A model generated the notes under the pieces. It did no database searches, was not told the origin of the DNA, and saw nothing but the letters and a program-made list of their open reading frames with translations. 24,868 bases of DNA from an uncultured Bacillota bacterium. GTDB lineage: Bacteria > Bacillota > Clostridia > Lachnospirales > Lachnospiraceae. Position numbers and translations under genes: made by a program. The DNA lies in the NCBI GenBank assembly GCA_905200905.1, contig CAJKMA010000035.1, positions 1-24,868 of the forward strand. The letters are read 5' to 3'. Numbering within the stretch: the stretch's first letter is position 1; each line of letters opens with the position of its first letter. This document shows positions 15,586 to 23,646 of this stretch, one piece after another.

Positions 15586-18500
15586 TCACTTATCCATAAA
15601 CTGAAACCACCGGAAATCAAAGTTACTTCCAGGAAGGAAAATAAAGCTTACATCTTTGGTTCCACATATTCTATCCAGAGTGAATTCTTGTATTTCTTCT
15701 CCCTTGACAAATTCCAGCATATGACGTTCTTCTACTTCTTGTTCTTTGTTTTCTTGAGTAAACTGCAGGATAATCGTATTCTTCTCAAGAGGCGTATTTC
15801 CACAGATACGCAGCTTTGTACATCCTTCCTCACCAAATTCCATTTCTGTAAATTTTAAAGTTACATTATTTCCGATTTCCAGGATACTGTCTCCGTCTTT
15901 TTTGAAACTATCTCCATAGAGATAATCACACTCTCCTGCTGAAATCTGTTGCCATGCACGGTTGTACTGTTTGAAAGAGAATCCTTTCAAATGAACTTTA
16001 TCCCACATTACGAAACACAGACTACTAATTCCCCTTATTCTTTTGTTCAGCTTATACACGACTGTCTGATATACATTCCATTTTTTAGGCATCTGATACA
16101 CAAATTTTCCAAGAGACACACCACCCTCATCTGGCATTCCCTCATAAATTTCTAATTCGTAGGGATCATCCGTAAGAGCAAAAATCGGAAGAATAATTTC
16201 ATCTGACCCATAAGCGCCGAAATCAATATCACGGAATCCAACATGGGTTTCTCCGCCTCTTGCTGTTGCTACACCATGTTCGTTTCCATTCCCTACCTCA
16301 CCCTTGCTGTAATCATATAGGCCTGCACTGACAAACTCATATGGATTGGTAAATGCTGTTCCAAGACCTGTAATCATAAATTCCAGCTGAGAAATAATCC
16401 TTACTTTCTCTGTTCCGCATTTTGACATACAACGCAGACGGAACTGTCCGTCACTTTTTGCTATTACCTTTACCTTTTGTCCATTTGGCTCAATTTCTGC
16501 AATCTTCAAAGGAATTCCTGCATCATCTACAACACTCCAGAAAACCTCCTGATCCCAGGCTGTACTTGGGCAAAGTTTCGCGCTTACCTCTGTTTCTAGA
16601 TTTCCCTCGTGTAAATGAAGACCCGTGCTGCTGGTCATGCAGATTTTCCGAACCGGAATTTCCTGTGAAAATAATTTTTCTTCTTCTCCTGCCAGATAAG
16701 CTATTGAACTGATTCCTTCACGTACCTCAGATAACTCCACTGGAATTTCCAGGTACACGTCCTCCATCCCAGGAGAGCTTACTCTTATTCTTAAATTTCC
16801 AGGTTCTGTCCCTGCTTTAAATACTGCCAGAAGTTTTCCACTGAACAGTCTTCTACAAGACTTTTTATACTCCTCTGTATCCGTACTGTCTCCATTATCT
16901 GTTCCAACTAATGCACCTGCTCCTTCTGTCTGAATCAGAACTCGGTTATTAGCATTTTCCACAGGATAACCATTTTCATCTTCCATGGAAATTTCCAGAA
17001 ACAGTAAATCTTCCCCATTTGCCCGCAGACTTTGTTTTTGAGGTTTCAGAAGAATACGTTTTGCCTCTCCAAAAGAATAACGCCCCTCCTCTGCCACAAT
17101 TCTTCCACTTTCATCACAGGCCACTGCCCTGATTTCTCCTTCTTTATAAGGAAGCTGCCAATGTCCGGTAAGTTCCATTCCATTTTCGTGATCAATGGTA
17201 AAAGTCCCCTGACTCTTTCCATTAAAAAACACTTCTACTACTGGTGCATTGGAGCATACTCTTAAATCTATAAACTGACCTTCATTAAAGTCCCAGTAAG
17301 GGAAAATATGTACCATAGGAGCTTTCTTATAATCCGTCCAAGCTGCTTGATAAATATAGTAAGAATCTTTTGGAAATCCTGCTGTATCTATCTGTCCAAA
17401 ATAAGAATTCCTAGTGTGATAAGGAGTTGGTTCTCCTATGTAATCAAAACCCGTCCAGATAAATTGTCCACAGGAATAAGGATGATCTCTCTCTGCCAAA
17501 ATACATGCTTCTGTAGATTTTGCCCCCCAGCTTGTGGTAGAATTTCCAAGAGAAGAACACTGTTCATCCTCATCTGCCAGTACAGACTGCTGGTAAGGGA
17601 AATGATAAATTCCGCGGCTCTGAACAATAGAACCCGTTTCACTTCCATAAATCATCCAATCTGGATGCTTTTCATGGTGTTCTTCATAATAATTTTCTCC
17701 ATAATTATAACCAATAAGCTTTATAACATCCGCACATTTCTGAGTATTTTCCCATGGCATATAATTGGATCCCAAAGTAACCGCAGCATTTTTCAAAGAA
17801 TCATATCTACGTACTTCTGCTATAAGTTTTTCCATCCATTCTTTTCCTTTTGTGCTGCTCACATGGGTATCATAAATCTCATTTCCAATACTCCACATAA
17901 TCAGGCTTGGATGATTTCTGTCTCTACGAATCCAGCTCTCTACATCTTTTTGATACCACTGAGGGAAAAATCTTGCATAATCATAGGGATTCTTAGGTGA
18001 TTCCCAGCAGTCAAAGGCCTCGGATACTACTAAAATACCCATCTCATCTGTAAGTTCCATAAGATCCTGAGCAGGCATATTATGGGCGGTTCGGATGGCA
18101 TTAACCCCCATTTTTTTCAAAATTTCCAGTTTTCGTCTCATTGCCTGGCTATGATAAGCAGCTCCCAGACACCCTAAATCATGATGCTCGCAAACACCGT
18201 TTAACTTCAGTTTCCTTCCATTTAAAGAAAAACCTGTTTCCGGAGAAAAGTCCAGAGTTCGAAATCCAACTGTTTGAACTTCCCTTTGCAAAATTTCTTG
18301 GTCTTTCTTCAAAGTAACTGCTAATTCATAGCAAAATGGATGTTCTACATCCCATATTTTAGGATTATTAATACTGCTTTTGAAATATTCTCCCGTTTCT
18401 AATGGCTCTCTGTTCCCAGTTAACGGTTCCCAGATTTCACTTCCTTTTTCTCGCAAAGCGTATTCCACATAGAGATCTTGTCCTTCTACTTCCGTATGAA

Positions 18501-19002
18501 TTGAAATGCTCCATTCTTCTGTTGTCTCCTTTTTTGCTGAAAAATAAATTCCATCTGCAACAAAATGCTCCACAGGTGTTCTACGAATCCATACATTACG
18601 ATAAATTCCAGCTCCGGAATACCATCTGCTGTTTGGAGCTTGAAAATCTGCTGATACCAAAATTTCATTTTCACCGTTTACAAGATTTTCTGTGATTTCT
18701 GTCTCAAAAGCAGAATACCCATACTTCCATTCCCTTACCATTTTTCCATTTACATAAACTTTGCTATCCATGTAAATACCGTCAAACCTTAAAAACACAA
18801 GTTCCTTCTCTTGCTTACTCCAGATAAACCGCTTTCGATACCATCCTGTACTGTCTTCATACAAATTTCCAGTCTGATATATAAGCCAATCATGGGGCAG
18901 CCCCACTGGTTCAAACTCTTTCTGTTTCTCCATGATTGCCTCATAAGTAGTATGTAACGGCTGTTTTGTAAATTCCCATCCGTCATTAAATAACGTTTTC
19001 AT
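15586..19002 (-). CDS. GH2 family glycosidase with DUF4982-like and CBM6-like C-terminal modules
   Basis: A 1138-residue cytoplasmic retaining beta-glycosidase of family GH2. An N-terminal jelly roll (1-145) and Ig-like domain (about 150-250) precede the barrel, which has acid/base Glu375 (WSIGNEI) and nucleophile Glu455 (YGSETGS), then GQFIWTGFDYIGEP (512-525). A DUF4982-like segment (about 563-640), two Ig-like domains and two CBM6-like sandwiches (about 885-1011 and 1015-1137) follow. The start at 19002 has AGGAGGAG upstream and the family-typical MKTLFNDGWEF; a frame from 19140 would lie inside the esterase gene. It overlaps the esterase gene by 17 bp. Sugar specificity (galactosidase, glucuronidase or arabinosidase) cannot be read; the context suggests removal of a side sugar from xylan oligosaccharides. 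Confidence 0.92.
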   Translation of the reverse strand: MKTLFNDGWEFTKQPLHTTYEAIMEKQKEFEPVGLPHDWLIYQTGNLYEDSTGWYRKRFIWSKQEKELVFLRFDGIYMDSKVYVNGKMVREWKYGYSAFETEITENLVNGENEILVSADFQAPNSRWYSGAGIYRNVWIRRTPVEHFVADGIYFSAKKETTEEWSISIHTEVEGQDLYVEYALREKGSEIWEPLTGNREPLETGEYFKSSINNPKIWDVEHPFCYELAVTLKKDQEILQREVQTVGFRTLDFSPETGFSLNGRKLKLNGVCEHHDLGCLGAAYHSQAMRRKLEILKKMGVNAIRTAHNMPAQDLMELTDEMGILVVSEAFDCWESPKNPYDYARFFPQWYQKDVESWIRRDRNHPSLIMWSIGNEIYDTHVSSTKGKEWMEKLIAEVRRYDSLKNAAVTLGSNYMPWENTQKCADVIKLIGYNYGENYYEEHHEKHPDWMIYGSETGSIVQSRGIYHFPYQQSVLADEDEQCSSLGNSTTSWGAKSTEACILAERDHPYSCGQFIWTGFDYIGEPTPYHTRNSYFGQIDTAGFPKDSYYIYQAAWTDYKKAPMVHIFPYWDFNEGQFIDLRVCSNAPVVEVFFNGKSQGTFTIDHENGMELTGHWQLPYKEGEIRAVACDESGRIVAEEGRYSFGEAKRILLKPQKQSLRANGEDLLFLEISMEDENGYPVENANNRVLIQTEGAGALVGTDNGDSTDTEEYKKSCRRLFSGKLLAVFKAGTEPGNLRIRVSSPGMEDVYLEIPVELSEVREGISSIAYLAGEEEKLFSQEIPVRKICMTSSTGLHLHEGNLETEVSAKLCPSTAWDQEVFWSVVDDAGIPLKIAEIEPNGQKVKVIAKSDGQFRLRCMSKCGTEKVRIISQLEFMITGLGTAFTNPYEFVSAGLYDYSKGEVGNGNEHGVATARGGETHVGFRDIDFGAYGSDEIILPIFALTDDPYELEIYEGMPDEGGVSLGKFVYQMPKKWNVYQTVVYKLNKRIRGISSLCFVMWDKVHLKGFSFKQYNRAWQQISAGECDYLYGDSFKKDGDSILEIGNNVTLKFTEMEFGEEGCTKLRICGNTPLEKNTIILQFTQENKEQEVEERHMLEFVKGEEIQEFTLDRICGTKDVSFIFLPGSNFDFRWFQFMDK

Positions 19003-20866
19003 ACTTTCTCCTCCTCGTTTCCCCTGAAATTTCCAGTTCAAAAGGCTCGGCCAAAAGTCCTGCCTGATTACACAAAAGTTTTCTGCCTGGTGTACAACTC
19101 CAAGCATATCGAACACGTCTAATTTCTTGTCTTTCTCCACAATCCAAAAAGACCTTGTCTTTCTCTATGCACGCTTCCGCCTTTTGGAAACCCCCAGCAC
19201 CAGTATCTACTTCAAATCCTGCAGGTGTTTCTCCTTCCAGTACCTTCAACTCTCCACCGTCTCCTGTAACAAATTTCAGCACCAGTTTTCTTGACTCTTC
19301 ATCCCAAAATGCAGTTTTCACTTTCGGTCCCTGGTAGGATATCTTTTTCCCATATACTAAATATTCCAGGGCAAGCCCAGCTCTTCTTGCTGCTTCTTTT
19401 TTATTTAAAGGATGTAAATCATTATCTTCTCCAATATCCAGATTTACAGTCACTGCTACATCCGGTAACCGAACTGCTTTGCTCTGGGCTCTCCGAATAA
19501 GAGGCCAGGCTTCTCCCGGAGCAATATCAATCCCACAATTGGGCAACTGTACAATGACAAAGGGCAGGCTCTTCTGCTTCCAGTGTTTTCTCCAGTCCAA
19601 GATTAAAGACTGTAACAGGCTTTCATACTGCTCCGGATGTCTGTCATTGGATTCCCCTTGATACCAAACCACACCTTTCACGGAATATGGGATACATGGA
19701 GCTACCATTCCCTGAAACAAACATGCGGGCTTGCGATTTAGAAACTCCTGTATTGGAGCTGGATCTGATGTTGCTTTTATCTCATATTTCCACTGACCAT
19801 CTAACAGAATTTTCTTCCCCTGTTCCAATACTAAGTCATGATTTTTTCCAGAGGTTATTCTTCCATCTCCTTCCTGACACACCAGGCGAATAGCAATGTG
19901 ATTTTCCCCTGTTTTTAACACGCCTTTTGGAATCGGATAACGTCTTGGCGGATAGCGATAACCAGTTTCTCCTACCAATACTCCATTAATAAACACCTTG
20001 TCACTATCTACCAATGTCCCAAAACGCAAAAGTCCAGTCTCCTCCTCTGCACCTTCTGGCATCTGAAAGGTTCTGGAAAGACATATCACCCCGCAAAATC
20101 CAGGTAATCCCTGCTCTTTTAAACATCCCGGGATCTGGATAACGCCTTGTTTCCCTGCTGTTGTACTTGCTTCTTGTATCTCTAAATTTTTATACCACTC
20201 CCAGATATCTTTCTCATACTTCTCTACAATCTTTGTACGTAATTCTTCATCTTCATACTTTATAGCAGTTTCCAAAAGTTCCGGATAATCCTTCAAACCT
20301 TCTCTACTTATCCATGCTTCTGCCGGTGTTCCTCCAAGACTTAAATTCAAAATTCCAATAGGAACTCTCCTTTTTTCATATAAATATTTCCCCAGAAAAT
20401 AAGACATAGCAGAAGCTTCTTCCAAATATTCCTTCCCACAGGTATGCCAGGCTGCCTCTCTATGCTCCTGCAAGGTCTGCTGAAATTCCGGATTCTCCAT
20501 GACCTTATAGATATGAACCCCCTCACAACCTCCATTTTCAAATTCCTCCGGATAACGCACAGCTACCCGACGCATAGGAAGCTCCATATTTGACTGTCCT
20601 GCACACACAAACACATCTCCTACAAATACCTGATAAACTTGAGCGTTTCCCTTTGTTTCTTCCTGAATCGTCAGCGCATATGGTCCTCCTGGAAGCAATC
20701 TTGGAAGTTCCAGCTCAAATCGTCCACTGTGACTGATTTTCCCAAAAATCTGCTGTTCCTGAATACAAACACTTACCTGCATCCCAGGTTCTCCAAATCC
20801 CCATATTTTGGTTCCTTCTCCCTGCTGCAACACGCAACCATCCTGAAATAATTTTGGCAGTTTCAT
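18986..20866 (-). CDS. SASA-family (sialate O-acetylesterase-like) carbohydrate acetylesterase
   Basis: A 626-residue SGNH-type esterase. The nucleophile Ser92 lies in VCAGQSNMELP, the second block is GVVWYQGESN (398-407), and Asp483-His485 in NDLHP complete the likely triad. Residues about 262-365 form an inserted jelly-roll domain like the GH2 N-terminus, common in this family. There is no signal peptide, so it acts in the cytoplasm. Members are named for sialic acid but many, beside xylan genes, remove acetyl groups from xylo-oligosaccharides; that role fits here, with GH67 and GH115 downstream. It is the first gene of a two-gene unit with GH2. AGGA lies only about 4 nt before the ATG, a rather close ribosome binding site. 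Confidence 0.92.
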   Translation of the reverse strand: MKLPKLFQDGCVLQQGEGTKIWGFGEPGMQVSVCIQEQQIFGKISHSGRFELELPRLLPGGPYALTIQEETKGNAQVYQVFVGDVFVCAGQSNMELPMRRVAVRYPEEFENGGCEGVHIYKVMENPEFQQTLQEHREAAWHTCGKEYLEEASAMSYFLGKYLYEKRRVPIGILNLSLGGTPAEAWISREGLKDYPELLETAIKYEDEELRTKIVEKYEKDIWEWYKNLEIQEASTTAGKQGVIQIPGCLKEQGLPGFCGVICLSRTFQMPEGAEEETGLLRFGTLVDSDKVFINGVLVGETGYRYPPRRYPIPKGVLKTGENHIAIRLVCQEGDGRITSGKNHDLVLEQGKKILLDGQWKYEIKATSDPAPIQEFLNRKPACLFQGMVAPCIPYSVKGVVWYQGESNDRHPEQYESLLQSLILDWRKHWKQKSLPFVIVQLPNCGIDIAPGEAWPLIRRAQSKAVRLPDVAVTVNLDIGEDNDLHPLNKKEAARRAGLALEYLVYGKKISYQGPKVKTAFWDEESRKLVLKFVTGDGGELKVLEGETPAGFEVDTGAGGFQKAEACIEKDKVFLDCGERQEIRRVRYAWSCTPGRKLLCNQAGLLAEPFELEISGETRRRKYENVI

Positions 20867-20907
20867 GTTTTCCTATCCCCCATCCTTTCGCATGTTTTTC
20901 TTTTTTC

Positions 20908-20931
20908 TTATAAAATACCCACTGTAGTCAT
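20908..20931 (-). other. Seven-codon leader ORF with strong ribosome binding site
   Basis: On the minus strand AAGGAGGA (20941-20948) lies 9 nt before an ATG that opens MTTVGIL and a TAA stop, 41 nt before the esterase start. The signal is stronger than that of the esterase gene itself. It may be a leader peptide, a ribosome entry site or a chance remnant. Confidence 0.3.
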
Positions 20932-20979
20932 CTTATCCTTTCCTCCTTATTTTCACTTCTTAAATCTTGCCTTCTTCCT

Positions 20980-20992
20980 TGCATTTGTTGCG
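20980..20992 (-). promoter_or_regulatory. Candidate operator upstream of the esterase-GH2 unit
   Basis: TGCATTTGTTGCG (plus-strand reading) matches TGCAAATATTGCG at 15433-15445 upstream of aguA at 10 of 13 positions and in the same orientation. No convincing sigma-A boxes were found between it and the gene; the rest of the 201-bp spacer (20867-21067) holds the AraC terminator and the short leader ORF. Confidence 0.45.
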
Positions 20993-21005
20993 ATGTTTTC
21001 AGCAC

Positions 21006-21045
21006 AAAAAAGAACCAGAGCAGTCTGCCTCCAGACCGTGCTCTG
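21006..21045 (-). terminator. Intrinsic terminator after the AraC-family gene
   Basis: CAGAGCA (21016-21022) pairs with TGCTCTG (21039-21045), with a further GTCTG/CAGAC inside. On the minus strand the stem is followed by GTTC and then six T (21006-21011). It lies 22 bp past the regulator's stop. Confidence 0.92.
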
Positions 21046-21067
21046 ATTCTGATTTCATTCTACAATT

Positions 21068-21967
21068 TTACCCTTCTCCTGTATCCTTTGGGCAAATATA
21101 AAGTTTATTTCTGTATTCACTAGGCGAACACCCTTTGATAGATTTAAAAGTTCTGTTAAATGCACTAATGGATGAAAATCCCGAATTCATAGCAATATCC
21201 GTAATACTCAGCACTGTGGTGTACAAAAGCTCCTCTGCTTTCGTAATCCGCTTCTCATTCAGATATTCATAAAATGTCATGTCCATACATTGTTTGAAAA
21301 TTCTGGTAAAATGGAATTTGGAAAAACCACTGATAGATGCTACCTGCTCTAGTGTAATATTTTCCTGATAATGGTGATTAATATAACTGCAGGCATTTAA
21401 TACGGTTTCCATATATTCCTTTTGTTTCACAGTGGTGTTTCCCTCTTGCCCTTTGGTTCTGTCATACATTCCCTCTGTAGCTCTACGTCCAAGGGCTGCA
21501 AACACATTAATTAAATCTGCATAAATCATTGCCTCACAAAAAGGTTGCTTTTCCTTATATTCCTCAATGATCCGATCCATCCGTTCCTTCACATAAACAT
21601 AAATCCCACTATCTTCCTCCGCTTTTCTAAGACAGGTGATTGGCGGTAACAAAGTTAGCAGTGTTTCCATTTCCTTTAATGAATGTAGTAAGGAAATACT
21701 AAACTGCAAAATAACCCGCTCTCCTGTGGGCGGCGCTTCCAAAGAATGAAGTACACTGGTATTCAAAATGATAATGTCTCCCTCACCCAAATCATACACA
21801 TCATTTCCTGAAATCACCCTGTACCCCTCCCGGATAGGCATAATTATTTCAATACCTGCATGCCAGTGTTCCGGATAATCTTCATATTCTATATTATGAT
21901 ACAATCTAAGTCCCAGAGAATCTCCATAATTAATGGTTTCATGTATTCCATCTAATATCTCAATCAT
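21068..21967 (-). CDS. AraC-family transcriptional regulator
   Basis: A 299-residue regulator. The N-terminal cupin-like ligand domain (about 15-95) includes YPEHWHAGIEI and a GEGDIIILN turn. A linker leads to a C-terminal AraC/XylS domain (about 185-290) with two helix-turn-helix units: ITLEQVASISGFSKFHFTRIF (204-224) and SITDIAMNSGFSSISAFNRTF (254-274), ending in the usual KGCSPSEYR. AAGGA precedes the ATG. It begins 9 bp after the DivIVA-like gene, so it is probably co-transcribed with that pair. Directly upstream of the esterase-GH2 and aguA operons, it is the best candidate for their activator, with a xylan-derived sugar as ligand (inference). Confidence 0.93.
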   Translation of the reverse strand: MIEILDGIHETINYGDSLGLRLYHNIEYEDYPEHWHAGIEIIMPIREGYRVISGNDVYDLGEGDIIILNTSVLHSLEAPPTGERVILQFSISLLHSLKEMETLLTLLPPITCLRKAEEDSGIYVYVKERMDRIIEEYKEKQPFCEAMIYADLINVFAALGRRATEGMYDRTKGQEGNTTVKQKEYMETVLNACSYINHHYQENITLEQVASISGFSKFHFTRIFKQCMDMTFYEYLNEKRITKAEELLYTTVLSITDIAMNSGFSSISAFNRTFKSIKGCSPSEYRNKLYICPKDTGEG

Positions 21968-21976
21968 AGTAATTCC

Positions 21977-22597
21977 TTATTTCTTCTTTGTTGCTTTTTC
22001 AATTTCCTCTGCAATTTTCTTTTTAATACCATTCATTCGCTGGTAAGTTTCTCCCAAACTTTCCTGGGTTTTATTGATAATGTTCACATATTCTGTAATT
22101 TTAAACTGGGCTTCTGAAACAGCCTCCCTTACTGCTTCATAATCCTCTTTACAGCCAGCTCGATTTTCTGCATCTTTCCAATTCTCCCGAAGGACCTGAT
22201 TCTCCGCGCGAAGACGTAAAATTTCTTTCGCCAGTTTCTCCTTAATATTTTGTTTTTCTCTGGCTTCCCTGTCTCTCTGTTCCTCTGTCTTTTGGTACTG
22301 CATCCGCACCTGCTCCAGCTCTTTTGTGACAGTATCCAGATTCTCTTTTAAATTTGTATTCTCCTGTTCCAGATTTTCAATTTTGGCATTCTGCTCTCCC
22401 TCCAGCTGGGCGGCCTCACTTTTCTCCTGCTGTAGCAAGGTTTCCAGTTCCTGCACTTTCATTCTCAACCTGCCAATTTCATCTTCATAGGTTTTCTTCA
22501 TGTGGAACATCTCATCATTTAAATTTTCCACATATTCTATTACTTCGTCTTTCCGATACCCGCCCACTGAGGTACGGAATGTAAGTTCATTCTCCAT
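21977..22597 (-). CDS. DivIVA-like coiled-coil protein
   Basis: A 206-residue, highly charged protein. The N-terminal segment FRTSVGGYRKDEVIEYVENL (7-26) resembles the lipid-binding DivIVA/GpsB head. Nearly all of residues 30-150 is heptad-patterned coiled coil rich in Glu, Gln, Lys and Leu, and the tail is lysine-rich. There is no membrane segment. Such proteins self-assemble at the membrane, often at septa or poles; whether this one has a division role is unknown. AAGGGGAG precedes the ATG, 24 bp after the DUF975 gene. Confidence 0.75.
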   Translation of the reverse strand: MENELTFRTSVGGYRKDEVIEYVENLNDEMFHMKKTYEDEIGRLRMKVQELETLLQQEKSEAAQLEGEQNAKIENLEQENTNLKENLDTVTKELEQVRMQYQKTEEQRDREAREKQNIKEKLAKEILRLRAENQVLRENWKDAENRAGCKEDYEAVREAVSEAQFKITEYVNIINKTQESLGETYQRMNGIKKKIAEEIEKATKKK

Positions 22598-22621
22598 GCT
22601 TTTCTCCCCTTAGTCAAATAC

Positions 22622-23317
22622 TTAAAATGTCTCCCCCTGTGTTCCATAAGATTGCCCCATATTCTGTTTTCTCATCCAATTCTCCCGAAGGACTGCGTAC
22701 AATTCCGCATTGGTGGCATGTACATAAGGCCCTGTCCAGAAAATCCCCAAAAGTCCGCAGGTAAATGTAGCAGCAAACCACCATCCAAGAAAGGATACAT
22801 CTAAAATCCAAGCGTCCACTTTCTGTCCCTTCATCATTTCCCTGGATATGGCAAAAGCATCTCTAGCTGAAATATCCGGCTGATCTGCCAAAATATAAGG
22901 CACCATACGGTATTCATAGGTCTTTACAATACCTGGAATAACGAAAAGAAACGTCCAAAGAACGATCTTCACGTCCCTAAGGAACATAATCCATACTGCA
23001 TTGGTGTAATGCCCACTTTGAAATCCATGGAACACTTTGGATACCGGCGCCTGATATTCTCTGTTTTCCACAAAAAACCGACAGCAGCCAACAGTGAACA
23101 CGTTTCCTGCAAATATGGCAATCAGCAAAGTCATCCAGCTCACAGTAACCGTAATTCCTTCTGGAATATACATCTCAAAATCTTCCAGTTGACTCAAGGT
23201 ACCCGCATCCAACCCCAGAACGAGGCTTATCAAAAAAGCTGCCAACACACAGGCTCCATAATTTTTTCTCATGGAATCTTTGGCGAAATTTTTCAGGTCT
23301 ATTCTGTTCCAAACCAT
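22622..23317 (-). CDS. DUF975 family integral membrane protein
   Basis: A 231-residue membrane protein matching the DUF975 pattern: a KNYGACVLAAFL first helix (18-29), GCCRFFVENRE (77-87), the central FVIPGIVKTYEYRMVPYILAD (125-145), the SREMMKGQK segment (158-166) and a WTGPYVHATNAELYAVL C-terminal block (194-210). About four hydrophobic stretches are visible (20-38, 57-80, 115-132, 168-196). The function of the family is unknown. AGGGAGGG lies before the ATG. It is the first gene of a probable three-gene unit with the DivIVA-like and AraC genes. The 169 bp upstream hold the divergent tRNA-Arg promoter; only a weak TAAGAT-like -10 was seen for this gene. Confidence 0.85.
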   Translation of the reverse strand: MVWNRIDLKNFAKDSMRKNYGACVLAAFLISLVLGLDAGTLSQLEDFEMYIPEGITVTVSWMTLLIAIFAGNVFTVGCCRFFVENREYQAPVSKVFHGFQSGHYTNAVWIMFLRDVKIVLWTFLFVIPGIVKTYEYRMVPYILADQPDISARDAFAISREMMKGQKVDAWILDVSFLGWWFAATFTCGLLGIFWTGPYVHATNAELYAVLRENWMRKQNMGQSYGTQGETF

Positions 23318-23423
23318 GCAATTCCCTCCCTTATGTTTTTTCTATTTCCATCTTATCACGCATTGAGGAAATCTTCCAGAAAAAAATCTCCTTCTAAAAA
23401 AATAATTTTTTTCAAAAAAAGTG

Positions 23424-23452
23424 TTGACATTTTCAATTTTCTATCATATAAT
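23424..23452 (+). promoter_or_regulatory. Consensus sigma-A promoter of tRNA-Arg
   Basis: TTGACA (23424-23429) and TATAAT (23447-23452) are both perfect and 17 bp apart, with the start point expected near 23459, about 28 nt before the tRNA. Confidence 0.93.
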
Positions 23453-23458
23453 CTTTTT

Positions 23459-23475
23459 TGTTGTGAGGCACAACA
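23459..23475 (+). other. Small hairpin in the tRNA-Arg leader
   Basis: TGTTGTG (23459-23465) and CACAACA (23469-23475) form a perfect 7-bp stem with a 3-nt loop, starting about where transcription should begin. It may protect the 5' end of the precursor or mark an operator; no direct evidence. Confidence 0.5.
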
Positions 23476-23486
23476 GTAAATAACAT

Positions 23487-23560
23487 GTGCGTTTAGCTCA
23501 GCTGGATAGAGCGTTTGGCTACGGACCAAAAGGTCGGGGGTTCGAATCCTCTAACGCACG
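23487..23560 (+). tRNA. tRNA-Arg(ACG)
   Basis: A complete cloverleaf. The acceptor stem is GTGCGTT (23487-23493) with AACGCAC (23553-23559). A D-arm is followed by anticodon stem TTTGG/CCAAA with loop CTACGGA, placing ACG at 23521-23523. The variable loop is AGGTC, the T-arm has TTCGAAT, and the discriminator is G23560. The ACG anticodon, with A34 edited to inosine, reads CGU, CGC and CGA. CCA is not encoded. Confidence 0.97.
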
Positions 23561-23566
23561 TATTTG

Positions 23567-23600
23567 AAGCGGAAATTCTTTTTGGGATTTCCGCTTTTTT
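23567..23600 (+). terminator. Intrinsic terminator after tRNA-Arg
   Basis: AAGCGGAAAT (23567-23576) pairs with ATTTCCGCTT (23587-23596), and the stem runs into T23595-23600. It ends the tRNA transcript before the ABC-class ATPase gene. Confidence 0.93.
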
Positions 23601-23646
23601 GTTTCTGTTTAAATATTTATCTGTGATGAAAGGACTTGTATATCTT

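Noticed and set aside
17308..18000. A 230-codon plus-strand frame inside the GH2 gene
   Set aside because: It is antisense to the GH2 catalytic barrel, rich in Ile/Phe/Cys/Ser as expected from a shadow frame, with no start signal.
19003..19140. N-terminal extension of the GH2 protein by 46 residues
   Set aside because: It lies inside the esterase gene, has no ribosome binding site and does not resemble GH2; the ATG at 19002 follows AGGAGGAG and gives the usual family N-terminus.
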